Source: Candidatus Kuenenia stuttgartensis (GTDB taxonomy: Bacteria > Planctomycetota > UBA11346). Taken from it: a stretch of 46,859 nt of DNA. The stretch covers positions 1 through 46,859 of the forward strand of contig CAMCMZ010000026.1 of assembly GCA_945876185.1 (NCBI GenBank), given 5' to 3'. Both the position numbers and the translations under genes were made by a program. Numbering within the stretch: the stretch's first letter is position 1; each line of letters begins with the position of its first letter. This document shows, piece by piece, positions 1 to 9,588 of this stretch. A model generated the notes under the pieces. That model was not told the DNA's origin and did not search any database. It saw only the letters and a program-made list of their open reading frames with translations.

Positions 1-61
1 ACTCGCCCAGGAGCAAAATACCCTGCGCCACCCACAGCGCTGATGGCCATGTCCAACCACT

Positions 62-136
62 CGTTGCTTCAACCCGCGGCGTAACGCCACTCACCGCGCT
101 GGATGGGGCACGTTCACGCCGCGGCTTGAAGCAACG
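62..136. repeat. Imperfect inverted repeat (~25-bp arms)
   Basis: The left arm at 62-86 (CGTTGCTTCAACCCGCGG...) and the right arm at 111-136 are reverse complements with one substitution and one single-base indel, separated by 24 bp. The structure lies in a gene-free region just before the 159-bp tandem array. It could be a strong hairpin, a REP-like unit or the end of a decayed element. No transposase is adjacent, so its nature is undecided. Confidence 0.6.
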
Positions 137-143
137 CTATGCA

Positions 144-738
144 TTTTCAGCGGGACGCTGTCCCGCCACGCCCTGCCAGGGCTCTGCCCTGGACCCGGAT
201 TGCCCGGAAGAGCGAAACCACGCGTCCCTGCGGGGGACACGCGTTTGCCCGTTTGTGCGGGGCAGCGTTTTCAGCTTTCAGCGGGACGCTGTCCCGCCAG
301 CGTTTTCAGCGGGACGCTGTCCCGCAACGCCCTGCCAGTGCTCTGCCCTGGACCCGGATTGCCCGGAAGAGCGAAACCACGCGTCCCTGCGGGGGACACG
401 CGTTTGCCCGTTGGTGCGGGGCAGCGTTCTCAGCTTTCAGCGGGACGCTGTCCCGCCAGCGTTTTCAGCGGGACGCTGTCCCGCAACGCCCTGCCAGGGC
501 TCTGCCCTGGACCAGGATTGCCCGGAAGAGCGAAACCACGCGTCCCTGTGGGGGACACGCGTTTGCCCGTTGGTGCGGGGCAGCGTTCTCAGGTTTCAGC
601 GGGACGCTGTCCCGCCGGCGTTTTCAGCGGGACGCTGTCCCGCAACGCCCTGCCTGGGCTCTGCCCTGGACCCGGATTGCCCGGAAGGGCGAAACCACGA
701 GTTCCTGAGGAGGACACGTGGTTGCCCGTTTGTGCGGG
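144..738. repeat. 159-bp tandem repeat, three full copies plus a partial fourth
   Basis: Units start at 144, 303, 462 and 621, an exact 159-bp period; the fourth copy decays after about 738. Each unit opens with the perfect hairpin GCGGGACGCTGTCCCGC, which also recurs just before the next unit. It continues with a second hairpin (CCAGGGCTCTGCCCTGG) and a segment containing CACGCGTCCCTGCGGGGGAC. Because 159 is divisible by three, three long open frames run through the array, but they are repeat translations with no family resemblance and I do not call them genes. A diverged single copy lies at 33162-33320 on the other strand. Confidence 0.9.
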
Positions 739-764
739 CCTGGTCTGCCAGCCTTTCTGGTAAA

Positions 765-918
765 ACGCTTGCGTCTGGGACCGCCGGTTTGCAACCGGCC
801 GTTGGTCACATGGCGATCCGGCCAAGGCCGGAAAGACCAGGTAACGGCAGTGTAATCGAAGTCAGCCTTGGCTGGATCGCCGGCCACCCAGTGCAAATCG
901 CCAATTCCCAGGCCAGGC
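765..918 (+). repeat. Dispersed ~150-bp element, copy A
   Basis: This begins with ACGCTTGCGTCTGGGACCGC, then an imperfect hairpin CCGGTTTGCAACCGG, then a GGCCAAGGCCGG segment, and ends near GCAAATCGCCAATTCCCAGG. Nearly the same succession of blocks occurs at 27209-27356 (copy B), and a more diverged copy lies on the minus strand at 33031-33137 (copy C). Copy A directly follows the 159-bp array, and copy C follows the 159-bp-like unit in the same relative order. The rest of 1-971 holds no recognisable gene. Confidence 0.8.
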
Positions 919-971
919 CAAAGACCCCGGAGACGACCGATAAACGAGGCTCAGTCCGGGATCGCGGCAGT

Positions 972-1325
972 TCAGCCGAGGGCGGCCTTGGCCTGGGCGA
1001 CCACGCCGGCGAAGGCGGCGGGCTGGTGGATGGCGAGTTCGCTCAACTGCTTGCGGTCCAGACGGATGTCGGCCTTCTGCAGGCCGGCGATGAGGCGGCT
1101 GTAGGGCACGCCGAGGGCGCGGCTGGCGATACCGATGCGCTTGATCCAGAGGGCGCGGAACTGGCGCTTCTTTTCCTTACGCCCGCGGAAGGCCATCTGT
1201 TCGGCGCGACGGACGGCCTCGCAGATGACGCGGTACATCTTGTGACGACCGCTGTAGAAGCCGCGGGCGCGCTTCTTCATCCGCTTGATCATCTGGTGGC
1301 GCGAGGCGCCATTGTAGGCACGCAT
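972..1325 (-). CDS. rplT: 50S ribosomal protein L20
   Basis: This 117-residue protein binds 23S rRNA early in large-subunit assembly and has the usual length of the family. The family core is clear: a basic N-terminal stretch (HQMIKRMKKRARGFYSGRHK), then KKRQFRALWIKRI, SRLIAGLQKADIRLDRKQL and a C-terminal AFAGVVAQAKAAL. An AAAGG Shine-Dalgarno lies at about the right distance before the ATG at 1325. It lies 110 bp downstream of rpmI on the same strand and is surely co-transcribed with it. In many bacteria infC precedes this pair; here it does not, because a divergent dehydrogenase gene lies upstream. In E. coli L20 represses its own operon; no such leader site was identified here. Confidence 0.96.
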   Translation of the reverse strand: MRAYNGASRHQMIKRMKKRARGFYSGRHKMYRVICEAVRRAEQMAFRGRKEKKRQFRALWIKRIGIASRALGVPYSRLIAGLQKADIRLDRKQLSELAIHQPAAFAGVVAQAKAALG

Positions 1326-1435
1326 GGGATACCTTTCGTTGCTGGCCCGCGTCCGGTGTGGACGTGGAGAGGCTGGGGTGGCCTACTTGGTGGACGCTGC
1401 TGTTGCCGTCACGGTGACGGACGGCAGCGGGGAAA

Positions 1436-1651
1436 TCACTTGGGCTTGGCGGCCTTGGCCTGGAAGGCGGCGCGCACGCGGCGGACCACGCCCCATGAGG
1501 TCGAGGTGGTCTTCTTGCCCAGATTGCGCATCCGCTTCGGCGAGCGGTCGGCCAGGAGGTGGCGCACGCCGCACTGCGTCCGCACGACCTTGCCGTTGCG
1601 GGTGAGGCGGAGGCGGGTCTGGCTGGCCTTGTGCGTCTTCATCTTCGGCAT
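1436..1651 (-). CDS. rpmI: 50S ribosomal protein L35
   Basis: This 71-residue basic protein starts with the signature MPKMKTHKASQTRLRLTRNG and has the later block HLLADRSPKRMRNLGKK typical of L35. The reading frame is open far upstream, but the conserved N-terminus fixes the start at the ATG ending at 1651, with a weak CGGAG ribosome site ahead of it. It is the first gene of an rpmI-rplT pair. The absence of infC immediately upstream departs from the textbook infC-rpmI-rplT arrangement. Confidence 0.95.
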   Translation of the reverse strand: MPKMKTHKASQTRLRLTRNGKVVRTQCGVRHLLADRSPKRMRNLGKKTTSTSWGVVRRVRAAFQAKAAKPK

Positions 1652-1851
1652 GGTGGGCTCCGGGGCTGCGACTGAGGGGGGCGGAGTGTCAAGCGAAGCC
1701 GGGAAATGCAAGCGTCCCTTCGGACGTTCGCCGTCGCGGCGCCCTCGATGGAGGCGATCCTGGTCCTGGCCGTCTCCGCGTCGATCGTTGCCGCACAGCG
1801 CGGAGCGACCCGGCATTGCCCCCGATCGCAATTCCCCCACCCTGCCGGCCC

Positions 1852-2721
1852 ATGCGGGAAACCACGGTTTTGATCCAGGGATTGGGCCTGATGGGCGGCA
1901 GTCTGGCGGCGGCGCTGACCGCAGCCGGCTGGAAGGTCCTGCTGGCGCACCGCCGGCCAGAGGTCGCCCGCGCAGCGGCGGCGCGCGGCTGGGGCACGGC
2001 AATTCCCGACCTGACCCAGGCTGTTGACGCCGGCATCGCGGTGGTCTGCACGCCGGTCGAGACCATCGCTGGACTTGCGCGTGAAATAGCCACGGCGACC
2101 GGGGCGGTGGTCACCGACGTGGGTTCGACCAAGGCCGGCATCGTCGCGGAGCTCGCGGACCTCGGCGCCGCTGGGCGCTTCGTCGGCAGCCATCCGATGT
2201 GCGGCAGCCATCTGCAAGGGCTCGATCACGCCGATCCGCTGCTGTATCAGGGCCGCACGGTGGTGGTGACGGCGACGCCCGCGACCCCGCCGGCCGCCGC
2301 CGCGCGGATCCGGCGCATGTGGCAGGCGGTCGGCGCGCGCGTGGTCGATCTCGATCCCGCCACGCACGACGTGGCAGTGGCGTCGGCTTCGCATGTGCCG
2401 CACGTGCTTGCGAGTGCGACGGCGGCGAACCTGGCGCCCGAGGCGGCGGCGCTGTGCGCTGGCGGCTTCCGCGACACGACCCGGGTGGCGGGTTCGAGCG
2501 CCGAGCTGTGGACAGGGATCCTGCTCGCCAACCGCGCGGCGGTGGGCAGTCAGTTGGCGGCGGTTCAGGAGCGACTGGAGCAATTGCGCGCGGCGTTGGT
2601 CCGCGACGACCACGCGGCGGTCACCGCCTGGCTGGAGGCCGGCCGGTTGGGTCGGCAGCGCTACGAAGCCGCCCTTGCACCAGGGAATGCGGCCAGCGTA
2701 GCCGAAGCGCTCAGCGAGTAG
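1852..2721 (+). CDS. tyrA: Prephenate dehydrogenase (TyrA-type)
   Basis: This probably oxidises prephenate (or arogenate) to the tyrosine precursor with NAD(P). The 289-residue protein opens with a Rossmann dinucleotide site, VLIQGLGLMGGSLAAAL. Further on it has VCTPVETI, VTDVGSTKAGI, then GSHPMCGSH, the equivalent of the GSHPMAGSE active-site block with the conserved His, and later SHVPHVLASA, matching SHLPH in the family. The ATG at 1852 is chosen because it directly precedes the first beta strand; no clear Shine-Dalgarno is seen. There is no fused chorismate mutase or ACT domain, so this is the short monofunctional form. Cofactor and substrate choice cannot be read from the sequence. It converges on ybeY with only 3 bp between the stops. 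Confidence 0.9.
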   Translation: MRETTVLIQGLGLMGGSLAAALTAAGWKVLLAHRRPEVARAAAARGWGTAIPDLTQAVDAGIAVVCTPVETIAGLAREIATATGAVVTDVGSTKAGIVAELADLGAAGRFVGSHPMCGSHLQGLDHADPLLYQGRTVVVTATPATPPAAAARIRRMWQAVGARVVDLDPATHDVAVASASHVPHVLASATAANLAPEAAALCAGGFRDTTRVAGSSAELWTGILLANRAAVGSQLAAVQERLEQLRAALVRDDHAAVTAWLEAGRLGRQRYEAALAPGNAASVAEALSE

Positions 2722-2724
2722 CCA

Positions 2725-3366
2725 TCACCGGGATTTCTTCTGCGCCTTGGACTTCTTGGGCGGTTCCTGCGCTGGTTCAGCCTCGACCGCGATGCCGACC
2801 TCGGCCAGCACGCGGTGCTGCTCGGCCCACATTGCGGCCCGGTCGCGTGGATCGACGTCGTCGTGGCCAAGCAGGTGCAGGACGCCGTGGACGACGTAGA
2901 GCGCGAGTTCGTGCGCGGTCGGGCGGTTGCGGCGGGCGGCTTCGAGACGGGCGATGTCGAGGCAGATCGCGAGGTCGCCCAGGCGCAGACGGCCGGTCTC
3001 GGGATCATCGGTGCCATCGGGGAAGGTCATCACGTCGGTGGCGCTGGCCTGGCGGAAATGGGTGCGGTGCAGCCGGCGTGACTCGCCCGCATCCACCAGG
3101 CGGACGACAAGCTGTCCGCCGTGCATGCCGTCCGCCGCCAAGGCCGCATCGACTGCGGCGGCGACCAGGCGTGCGTCCCATTCACCGGCAATGAGTTGGG
3201 CGTCGTCGACCAGGTCGATCAGGCAGCCGCGCCGACGCGGAACGCGGTTCGTAGCCGGCTTTCGCGTTTTCGTCGCGACCACCGGTGGGGTGGCGCGACG
3301 TGGCGCTGTCGTTTTGGCGGTCGAGCGCGAACCTGAGGAGGACGGGCGAGCAGCGGATCTGGTCAT
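2725..3366 (-). CDS. ybeY: Endoribonuclease YbeY (16S rRNA maturation)
   Basis: YbeY is a metal-dependent protein needed for 16S rRNA 3'-end processing and 70S quality control. The family core is present: [32 protein letters not shown] and the metal motif [11 protein letters not shown]. The canonical motif is HGxLHLLGYDH with three His at spacing 1-5-11; here the third position is Asp and a His sits two residues earlier, so metal binding may use Asp. The chosen ATG ends at 3366, giving 213 residues with an R/S/T/P-rich N-terminal extension and a Lys-rich tail ([10 protein letters not shown]). The frame stays open upstream, so a start nearer the core domain is possible. It is divergent from rpsD across about 210 bp. 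Confidence 0.9.
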   Translation of the reverse strand: MTRSAARPSSSGSRSTAKTTAPRRATPPVVATKTRKPATNRVPRRRGCLIDLVDDAQLIAGEWDARLVAAAVDAALAADGMHGGQLVVRLVDAGESRRLHRTHFRQASATDVMTFPDGTDDPETGRLRLGDLAICLDIARLEAARRNRPTAHELALYVVHGVLHLLGHDDVDPRDRAAMWAEQHRVLAEVGIAVEAEPAQEPPKKSKAQKKSR

Positions 3367-3578
3367 GCGCGGTACCGTGCGGCGCCAGGCCGCGATGCAA
3401 CCCGCCCAAGGCCATCTGCCCAGATCCGCCTCCATCCCGGCCCGATTTGGGGTCGGGAATCCAGCGACAGGACCGGACTTGCAATCCGCGACTGCCACTC
3501 ATGCTGCGCGGCCCCCTTGGAATTCCCCGGATCCCGAACCCATCCGGGCTTCAATCCTGGCGTAGAGGAAACGCACTC

Positions 3579-4190
3579 ATGGCTCGCATCACCGGCCCCC
3601 GCCTTCGCATTCTGCGCCGTCTCGGCCTGGAATTGCCTGGTCTGACCACCAAGACTCTTACGCGCCGTCCCTACCCCCCGGGCATGCACGGACCCACCAA
3701 GCGTAACCCGAAGGTCAGCGAATTCTCGCTGCGCTTGAAGGAGAAGCAGAAGCTCCGCGCCCACTACGGCGTGAACGAGCGCGGCCTGCGTCGGATCTAC
3801 CTGCGCGCCTACCGCATGCCGGGCGACACCGGCCGCAACCTGCTCCAGCTCCTGGAATCGCGCTTCGACAGCCTAGTCTGGCGCGCCGGCCTGACCCGCA
3901 CCATCCCGCAGGCCCGCCAGCTCATCACCCACGGCAACATCAATCTTGGCGGACGTCGCGCCAAGAGCCCGGGCCAGACCCTGGCGATCGGTGACTCGTT
4001 CCAAGTCCGCGAGTCCGCGCGCAATCGCGAGGACATCCGCGTCACCGTGAACGGCCCGGTATTGGAACGTCCGTCGGGCCTCAAGGTCGACCTCGACACC
4101 CTGACCGTCACCGTCGAAGCCCTGCCCGGCCCCGAGCAGGTTCCCTTCCCGGTGAATATCCAGAAGGTCATCGAGTTCTTCGCCAAATAA
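3579..4190 (+). CDS. rpsD: 30S ribosomal protein S4
   Basis: This 203-residue primary 16S rRNA-binding protein begins [20 protein letters not shown] and lacks the zinc-binding cysteines of the C+ form, so it is a C- S4. The S4 RNA-binding fold spans about residues 93-156 ([31 protein letters not shown]). An AGAGGAAAC ribosome site precedes the ATG at 3579, although the frame is open well upstream. S4 often sits with rpsM-rpsK-rpoA; here it stands alone between ybeY and a repeat element. Its TAA stop overlaps the first bases of the AAAAATCGC element, and a hairpin terminator follows at 4388. Confidence 0.96.
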   Translation: MARITGPRLRILRRLGLELPGLTTKTLTRRPYPPGMHGPTKRNPKVSEFSLRLKEKQKLRAHYGVNERGLRRIYLRAYRMPGDTGRNLLQLLESRFDSLVWRAGLTRTIPQARQLITHGNINLGGRRAKSPGQTLAIGDSFQVRESARNREDIRVTVNGPVLERPSGLKVDLDTLTVTVEALPGPEQVPFPVNIQKVIEFFAK

Positions 4191-4290
4191 AAATCGCCAT
4201 TGCACCCCATCTGCGGCGTTGGTCGTCAGTCATGTGGCGCTGCCACACTCCTTTCTCCCGCCTTGCATCTGGGGTACACTTGCGATTTTT
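4189..4290 (+). repeat. ~100-bp element with AAAAATCGC terminal inverted repeats, copy 1
   Basis: The element begins AAAAATCGC at 4189, overlapping the rpsD stop codon, and ends GCGATTTTT at 4290. Inside these 9-bp inverted termini is a second pairing (CACCCCA near 4205 with TGGGGT near 4270) and a central hairpin GTGGCGCTGCCAC, giving a nested fold. A closely similar copy lies at 9445-9545, right after parC. It could be a MITE-like element or a structured 3' end that also terminates transcription through its terminal T run. No target-site duplication is obvious. Confidence 0.8.
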
Positions 4291-4387
4291 CTGTAAATTC
4301 TCGGCGTAGTTGTTCTGGCGGGCCGAGTGTGGCCATTACGACCCAGTAACCAATCGACTGAACTGTCGATTCCTGATTAGAGCGAAG

Positions 4388-4412
4388 CACCCCGGAGAGT
4401 CCCTCCGGGGTG
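4388..4412 (+). terminator. Probable terminator after rpsD
   Basis: A perfect 10-bp stem (CACCCCGGAG / CTCCGGGGTG) with a 5-nt loop is followed by TTCCGTTT. It lies 198 bp past the rpsD stop and 40 bp before the FmdB-like gene. The T tract is interrupted, so it may act weakly. Confidence 0.5.
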
Positions 4413-4451
4413 TTCCGTTTCCCGTCCCGATCCCGTCGCTAGGCTGCGGCC

Positions 4452-4718
4452 ATGCCGACCTACGTCTACGAAACCATCCCCGCCGACACGAAGACCTCGC
4501 CACGCCGCTTCGAGGTGGAACAGCGGATGAGCGCTGCCGCGCTGACCCACGATCCCGAATCCGGCTTGCCGGTGCGCCGGATCATCAGCGGCGGCATCGG
4601 GTTCATCGGCGCCGCCAAGGACCAGAGCCCGTCGCCTTGCGGCATGGGCGCCTGCGGATCGAGCGAATGTCCGCTGCCGCCGCCCAGCCACACCTGCGGC
4701 GCGGGGTGCTCGCACTGA
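4452..4718 (+). CDS. FmdB-family small protein with degenerate zinc ribbon
   Basis: This 88-residue protein starts MPTYVYETIPADTK and contains VRRIISGGIGFIG, which match the MPTYEYRC start and VRRLISGGAGF block of FmdB-family zinc-ribbon proteins. The two CxxC knuckles that should bind zinc are missing: the first is replaced by TIPADTKTSP and the second by the HDPESGLP loop. Instead the C-terminus is Cys-rich (CGMGACGSSEC ... HTCGAGCSH), possibly a different metal site. The function of the family is poorly known. It ends just before a 14-bp-stem hairpin shared with the convergent rpoD. Confidence 0.75.
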   Translation: MPTYVYETIPADTKTSPRRFEVEQRMSAAALTHDPESGLPVRRIISGGIGFIGAAKDQSPSPCGMGACGSSECPLPPPSHTCGAGCSH

Positions 4719-4726
4719 AGACGAAA

Positions 4727-4757
4727 AAGCCAGCGATCGGATCCCGATCGCTGGCTT
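4727..4757. terminator. Bidirectional hairpin between FmdB-like gene and rpoD
   Basis: A perfect 14-bp stem (AAGCCAGCGATCGG / CCGATCGCTGGCTT) encloses an ATC loop. Read on the minus strand, the stem is followed by TTTCGTC, as expected for the intrinsic terminator of rpoD, which stops at 4800. On the plus strand it lies 9 bp after the FmdB-like stop. Confidence 0.75.
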
Positions 4758-4799
4758 AGTGATTCCTTTGCTACGGTGGCGGCCAACCGCCGCTGACCG

Positions 4800-6560
<1,761 letters not shown>

Positions 6561-6613
6561 GATGACGGTCGATCCAGGGGCTTGCCGCGTCATGATACCG
6601 GCGCGGGAGCACA

Positions 6614-6641
6614 ATTATATTGCGCCCACTGATGGAGCAAG
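6614..6641 (-). promoter_or_regulatory. Probable sigma-70 promoter of rpoD
   Basis: On the minus strand a perfect TATAAT lies at 6614-6619, and TTGCTC or CTTGCT lies 15-16 bp upstream. A start of transcription near 6607 would give a leader of about 45 nt to the ATG at 6560 and excludes translation from the upstream ATG at 6614. The spacer is slightly short for the ideal of 17 bp. Confidence 0.5.
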
Positions 6642-6776
6642 ACCGACGCTGGGGATACACGACAGCCGGCAGAAATCCGGTCCTGGCGAAAAACCTAGAT
6701 TTGCGGAGGAAATCCGTCGCGACCCTCAATCCGGCCCGGGAACATACGAGCACTTGACTGAAAGACGACGACCAAT

Positions 6777-6813
6777 CCGGAACCGGAGCGGCTCACGCGC
6801 GCTCCGGTTCCGG
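6777..6813 (-). terminator. Hairpin downstream of the helix-turn-helix gene
   Basis: A perfect 14-bp stem (CCGGAACCGGAGCG / CGCTCCGGTTCCGG) has a 9-nt loop and starts 10 bp past the stop of the minus-strand gene at 6823. No clean T run follows on that strand, so it may act as a transcript-end stabiliser rather than a classical terminator. Confidence 0.5.
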
Positions 6814-6822
6814 TGCGACCGT

Positions 6823-7281
6823 TCAGCAGCCCAGGATGCGGGCGATGACTTCGCGTGTGCCTTCGTCGGCCTCATGGACCGCGATGGCGAGATCGTCGCT
6901 CACCAGGCTGCCGACCACGTCGATCGCCTCGGCGAGGATGCCGGCGGGACCGCGCGACGCCTTAGGGGCGGCGGCCTTCGCCTTGCGCGCGGGCTTCGCT
7001 GCAGGCTTGCCGGCCTTTTTCGCCGGAGCAGCGGCCTTCTTCGCCGGGGCGGCGGCTTTCGCCTTCGCCTTGCCCGACGAGAGGGCGTCGATCTCGGTTT
7101 CCGAGACGCCCAGCCACTTCGCATACTTGCTGCGCGTGGCCTTGTTGGGTTTGGTGCCTTTGCGCAGCAAACCATCGAGGGAGGAATAGCCGACGCCGAT
7201 GGCGTCAGCAACCGCACCGATCGAGGAGAGGCCGTCGGCCTTCTGTTTCTCGAGAATGGCGGTGGATAGTGGGGTACTCAT
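6823..7281 (-). CDS. HTH protein with histone-H1-like Ala/Lys/Pro tail
   Basis: This 152-residue protein has three parts. Residues 1-60 look like an XRE/Cro-type helix-turn-helix (GAVADAIGVGYSSLDGLLRK, then a KYAKWLGVSETEI helix). Residues of about 65-115 are a low-complexity Ala/Lys/Pro linker made of AAAPAKKA-like repeats, as in bacterial histone-H1-like proteins. The last ~35 residues form an acidic helical segment ending REVIARILGC. It is likely a nucleoid-associated or regulatory DNA-binding protein; its target is unknown. The start MSTPLSTAIL (ATG ending 7281) is preferred over an ATG 12 codons upstream because that extension has no domain content. It is divergent from parC, 194 bp away. 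Confidence 0.7.
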   Translation of the reverse strand: MSTPLSTAILEKQKADGLSSIGAVADAIGVGYSSLDGLLRKGTKPNKATRSKYAKWLGVSETEIDALSSGKAKAKAAAPAKKAAAPAKKAGKPAAKPARKAKAAAPKASRGPAGILAEAIDVVGSLVSDDLAIAVHEADEGTREVIARILGC

Positions 7282-7475
7282 GGGCGAAGCATACAATGCA
7301 TATAGGATAATGTCCATGGAAGTTTCCGGGGACCACCGTTTCTACTTCCACCGATCCGGTCGGGGCGACTCTGCGGAAGCCGCTTTCTTTCCTGCGTCTT
7401 TGCCGGTGTACGCCCCCACTTGCCGATTAGCGAGGTTCGCCATGCTGCGATCCTTCGCCACCCCCGGACGTTTCC

Positions 7476-9440
7476 ATGACCTACCTTGAACCGCTGATGC
7501 GCCGTAATTTCCTCGAATATGCTTCGGCGACGATCGTCGATCGTGCGTTCCCGGACATACGTGACGGCTGCAAGCCGGTCCAGCGCAGATTGTTGCACAC
7601 GCTGTTCAATATGGACGACGGGAAGTTCAACAAGGTCGCCAATGTCATCGGGGAATGCATGAAGTTGCATCCGCATGGGGACGCCTCCATCGGGGATGCG
7701 CTGGTGGTGCTCGCCAACAAAGGTCGGTCGATCCTCAATGACAACCTCGGCTATTTCATCGAGCGCCAGGGGAATTTCGGCAACGAGGTGACCGGCGATG
7801 GTGCTGCGGCCGCACGCTACATCGAATGCCGACTGTCGCCCCTGGCCAAGGAGACCATCTTCAATCCGGCCCTGACCAAATTCGTGAAGAGCTACGACGG
7901 CCGGAATGATGAACCGGAATGGCTTCCCACAAAGTTGCCGGTCATCCTGATGCTGGGCACCGAGGGGATCGGAGTCGGCATGGCGACCACCATCCTGCCG
8001 CACAACCTGGGCGAACTCCTGCTCTGTCAGATCAAGATTCTCGACCATTGGCGCGAGAAGGGTTCTGAGGACACCCTGCCCCGGATGCGGATCTTCCCGG
8101 ACTTCGTCCAGGGCGGCTTGATGGATGTGAGCGAATACGACGATGGTCGCGGCAAGGTGAAGCTGCGCGCCAAGATCGAGGAACTGGACGAAAAGACCGT
8201 GGTCATCCGCGAGATCCCGTTCGGCACCACCACCGATGCGCTGATGGCGTCGATCGAAACCGCAGCGGAAAAAGGCAAGGTCAAGATCTCGAAGATCGAG
8301 GACCGCACCGGCGAGCGGGTCGAGATCCTGCTGAACCTGGCGCGCGGCGCCTATGCCAGCGAGGTGATTCCGCAGCTGTACGCCTACACCGACTGCGAGG
8401 TCGGGGTGAACTCCAACATCGTGGTGATCCGCGAGCGCAAACCGGCGGAACTCACGGTGTCGCAGATCCTGGCCGCGTGCACGCGCGAACTCGTGCGCAT
8501 CGTCAAGGCGGAACTCGAGCACGAACTCGCCGGACTCCTGGACAAGCAGCATCACTTGACGCTCGAACAGATCTTCATCGAGAACCGGGTCTACAAGCGC
8601 ATCGAAACCGCGAAAACCGCCGAGGCGGTGGATGCGGCGGTGCGCACCGGGTTGGAGCCGTTCCGCGCATTGTTCATCCGCGACCTCACCGATCAGGATG
8701 TCGCGCGCCTATTGGACATCCGCATCAAGCGGATCAGCCAATGGGACATCGATCAGAACCGGCGCGACATCGATGACATCGTGCGCGCAATCGCGACGGC
8801 GAAGGCCAAGCTCAAGGACCTCACCGGTACCGCGATCGCGTGGATCCAGGGTATCCACGACAAGTACGCCAAGATGTTCCCGCGCCGCACCAAGGTGCGC
8901 GAACTGGAGGAAGTCGACAAGAAGGCGGTGGCGAATGCCAACATCCGCCTCGGCTTTGATTCCAGCACCGGTTTCTTCGGTTCATCCGTCAAGACCTATG
9001 ACCGCGAACTGAAAGTCAGCGAATACGACCGCATCCTGGTGATCTTCCAGGATGGCATGTACAAGGTGATCGCCCCGACCGAGAAGACCGTGCTCGAAGG
9101 CAAGATCATCCACCTCGACGTCTTCGACCAGGAGAAAGGCTTCACCTTCACCTGCGTCTACCGCGACGGCGAAAAGATGCCCTGGGCCAAGCGAGTCACC
9201 ATCCAGGGGTTCATCAAGGACAAGGAATACGAGCTGATCAAGGACCGCGACGGCCGCATCGACTGGCTGTCGACCCAGCCCGGCGGGATCTGCACCGTGC
9301 AATACATCCCTGCCAAGGGCCAGCGCGTGCACGAGAATACCGTCGATCTCGCGACCATCGATCCCTGCGGCCTCGGCGCGCGCGGCACCCGCCTCGGCGA
9401 CAAGCCGACCTCCAAGATCGTGGTGGCGAAGAACCCGTAA
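7476..9440 (+). CDS. parC: DNA topoisomerase IV subunit A (ParC/GyrA family, short form)
   Basis: This is the DNA-cleaving subunit of a type IIA topoisomerase, acting on supercoils or linked daughter chromosomes. The 654-residue protein has the breakage-reunion core: PDIRDGCKPVQRRLLHTLF, KLHPHGDASIGDALV, and the catalytic Tyr at about residue 115 in AAARYIECRLSP. The central QGNFGNEVTGDGAA block and a helical tower follow. The C-terminal beta-pinwheel region is short (roughly residues 490-650) and lacks an obvious GyrA box, which fits ParC or the short second paralogue of some phyla rather than gyrase. No parE/gyrB partner lies in the window. The start is the only ATG near the domain edge; the ribosome site is weak. 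A repeat element and a 46-bp palindrome follow. Confidence 0.88.
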   Translation: MTYLEPLMRRNFLEYASATIVDRAFPDIRDGCKPVQRRLLHTLFNMDDGKFNKVANVIGECMKLHPHGDASIGDALVVLANKGRSILNDNLGYFIERQGNFGNEVTGDGAAAARYIECRLSPLAKETIFNPALTKFVKSYDGRNDEPEWLPTKLPVILMLGTEGIGVGMATTILPHNLGELLLCQIKILDHWREKGSEDTLPRMRIFPDFVQGGLMDVSEYDDGRGKVKLRAKIEELDEKTVVIREIPFGTTTDALMASIETAAEKGKVKISKIEDRTGERVEILLNLARGAYASEVIPQLYAYTDCEVGVNSNIVVIRERKPAELTVSQILAACTRELVRIVKAELEHELAGLLDKQHHLTLEQIFIENRVYKRIETAKTAEAVDAAVRTGLEPFRALFIRDLTDQDVARLLDIRIKRISQWDIDQNRRDIDDIVRAIATAKAKLKDLTGTAIAWIQGIHDKYAKMFPRRTKVRELEEVDKKAVANANIRLGFDSSTGFFGSSVKTYDRELKVSEYDRILVIFQDGMYKVIAPTEKTVLEGKIIHLDVFDQEKGFTFTCVYRDGEKMPWAKRVTIQGFIKDKEYELIKDRDGRIDWLSTQPGGICTVQYIPAKGQRVHENTVDLATIDPCGLGARGTRLGDKPTSKIVVAKNP

Positions 9441-9444
9441 ACCT

Positions 9445-9545
9445 AAAAATCGCAATAGCGCCCCACCTGCTGCGTTGGTCGTAGTCTGCTGGCGCTGCCA
9501 CACTCCTTCCTCCCGCCTTGCATCTGGGGCACTCTTGCGATTTTT
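9445..9545 (+). repeat. ~100-bp element with AAAAATCGC terminal inverted repeats, copy 2
   Basis: This is the second copy of the element at 4189-4290, in the same orientation, starting 5 bp after the parC stop. The 9-bp termini AAAAATCGC and GCGATTTTT are identical in both copies. The interior keeps the blocks TGCGTTGGTCGTAGTCTG, TGGCGCTGCCACACTCCTTC and GCCTTGCATCTGGGG, with single-base changes and two short indels. The central TGGC-GCT-GCCA hairpin and the CCCCA/TGGGG pairing survive, suggesting selection for a fold. Confidence 0.8.
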
Positions 9546-9588
9546 CTATGGGAATTAAGGCAGGAAGGGACGGCGGGGCAAGCGGTGG

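Noticed and set aside
144..738. CRISPR array
   Set aside because: The 159-bp units are contiguous and nearly identical throughout, without short repeats alternating with unique spacers, and no cas gene is present.
126..2027. Long plus-strand open frame with repeated Arg/Cys/Pro-rich segments (633 codons) and two sister frames
   Set aside because: The repeats are the 159-bp DNA repeat translated in three frames; the rest reads through rplT, rpmI and the start of tyrA in antisense or the wrong frame. No family resemblance.
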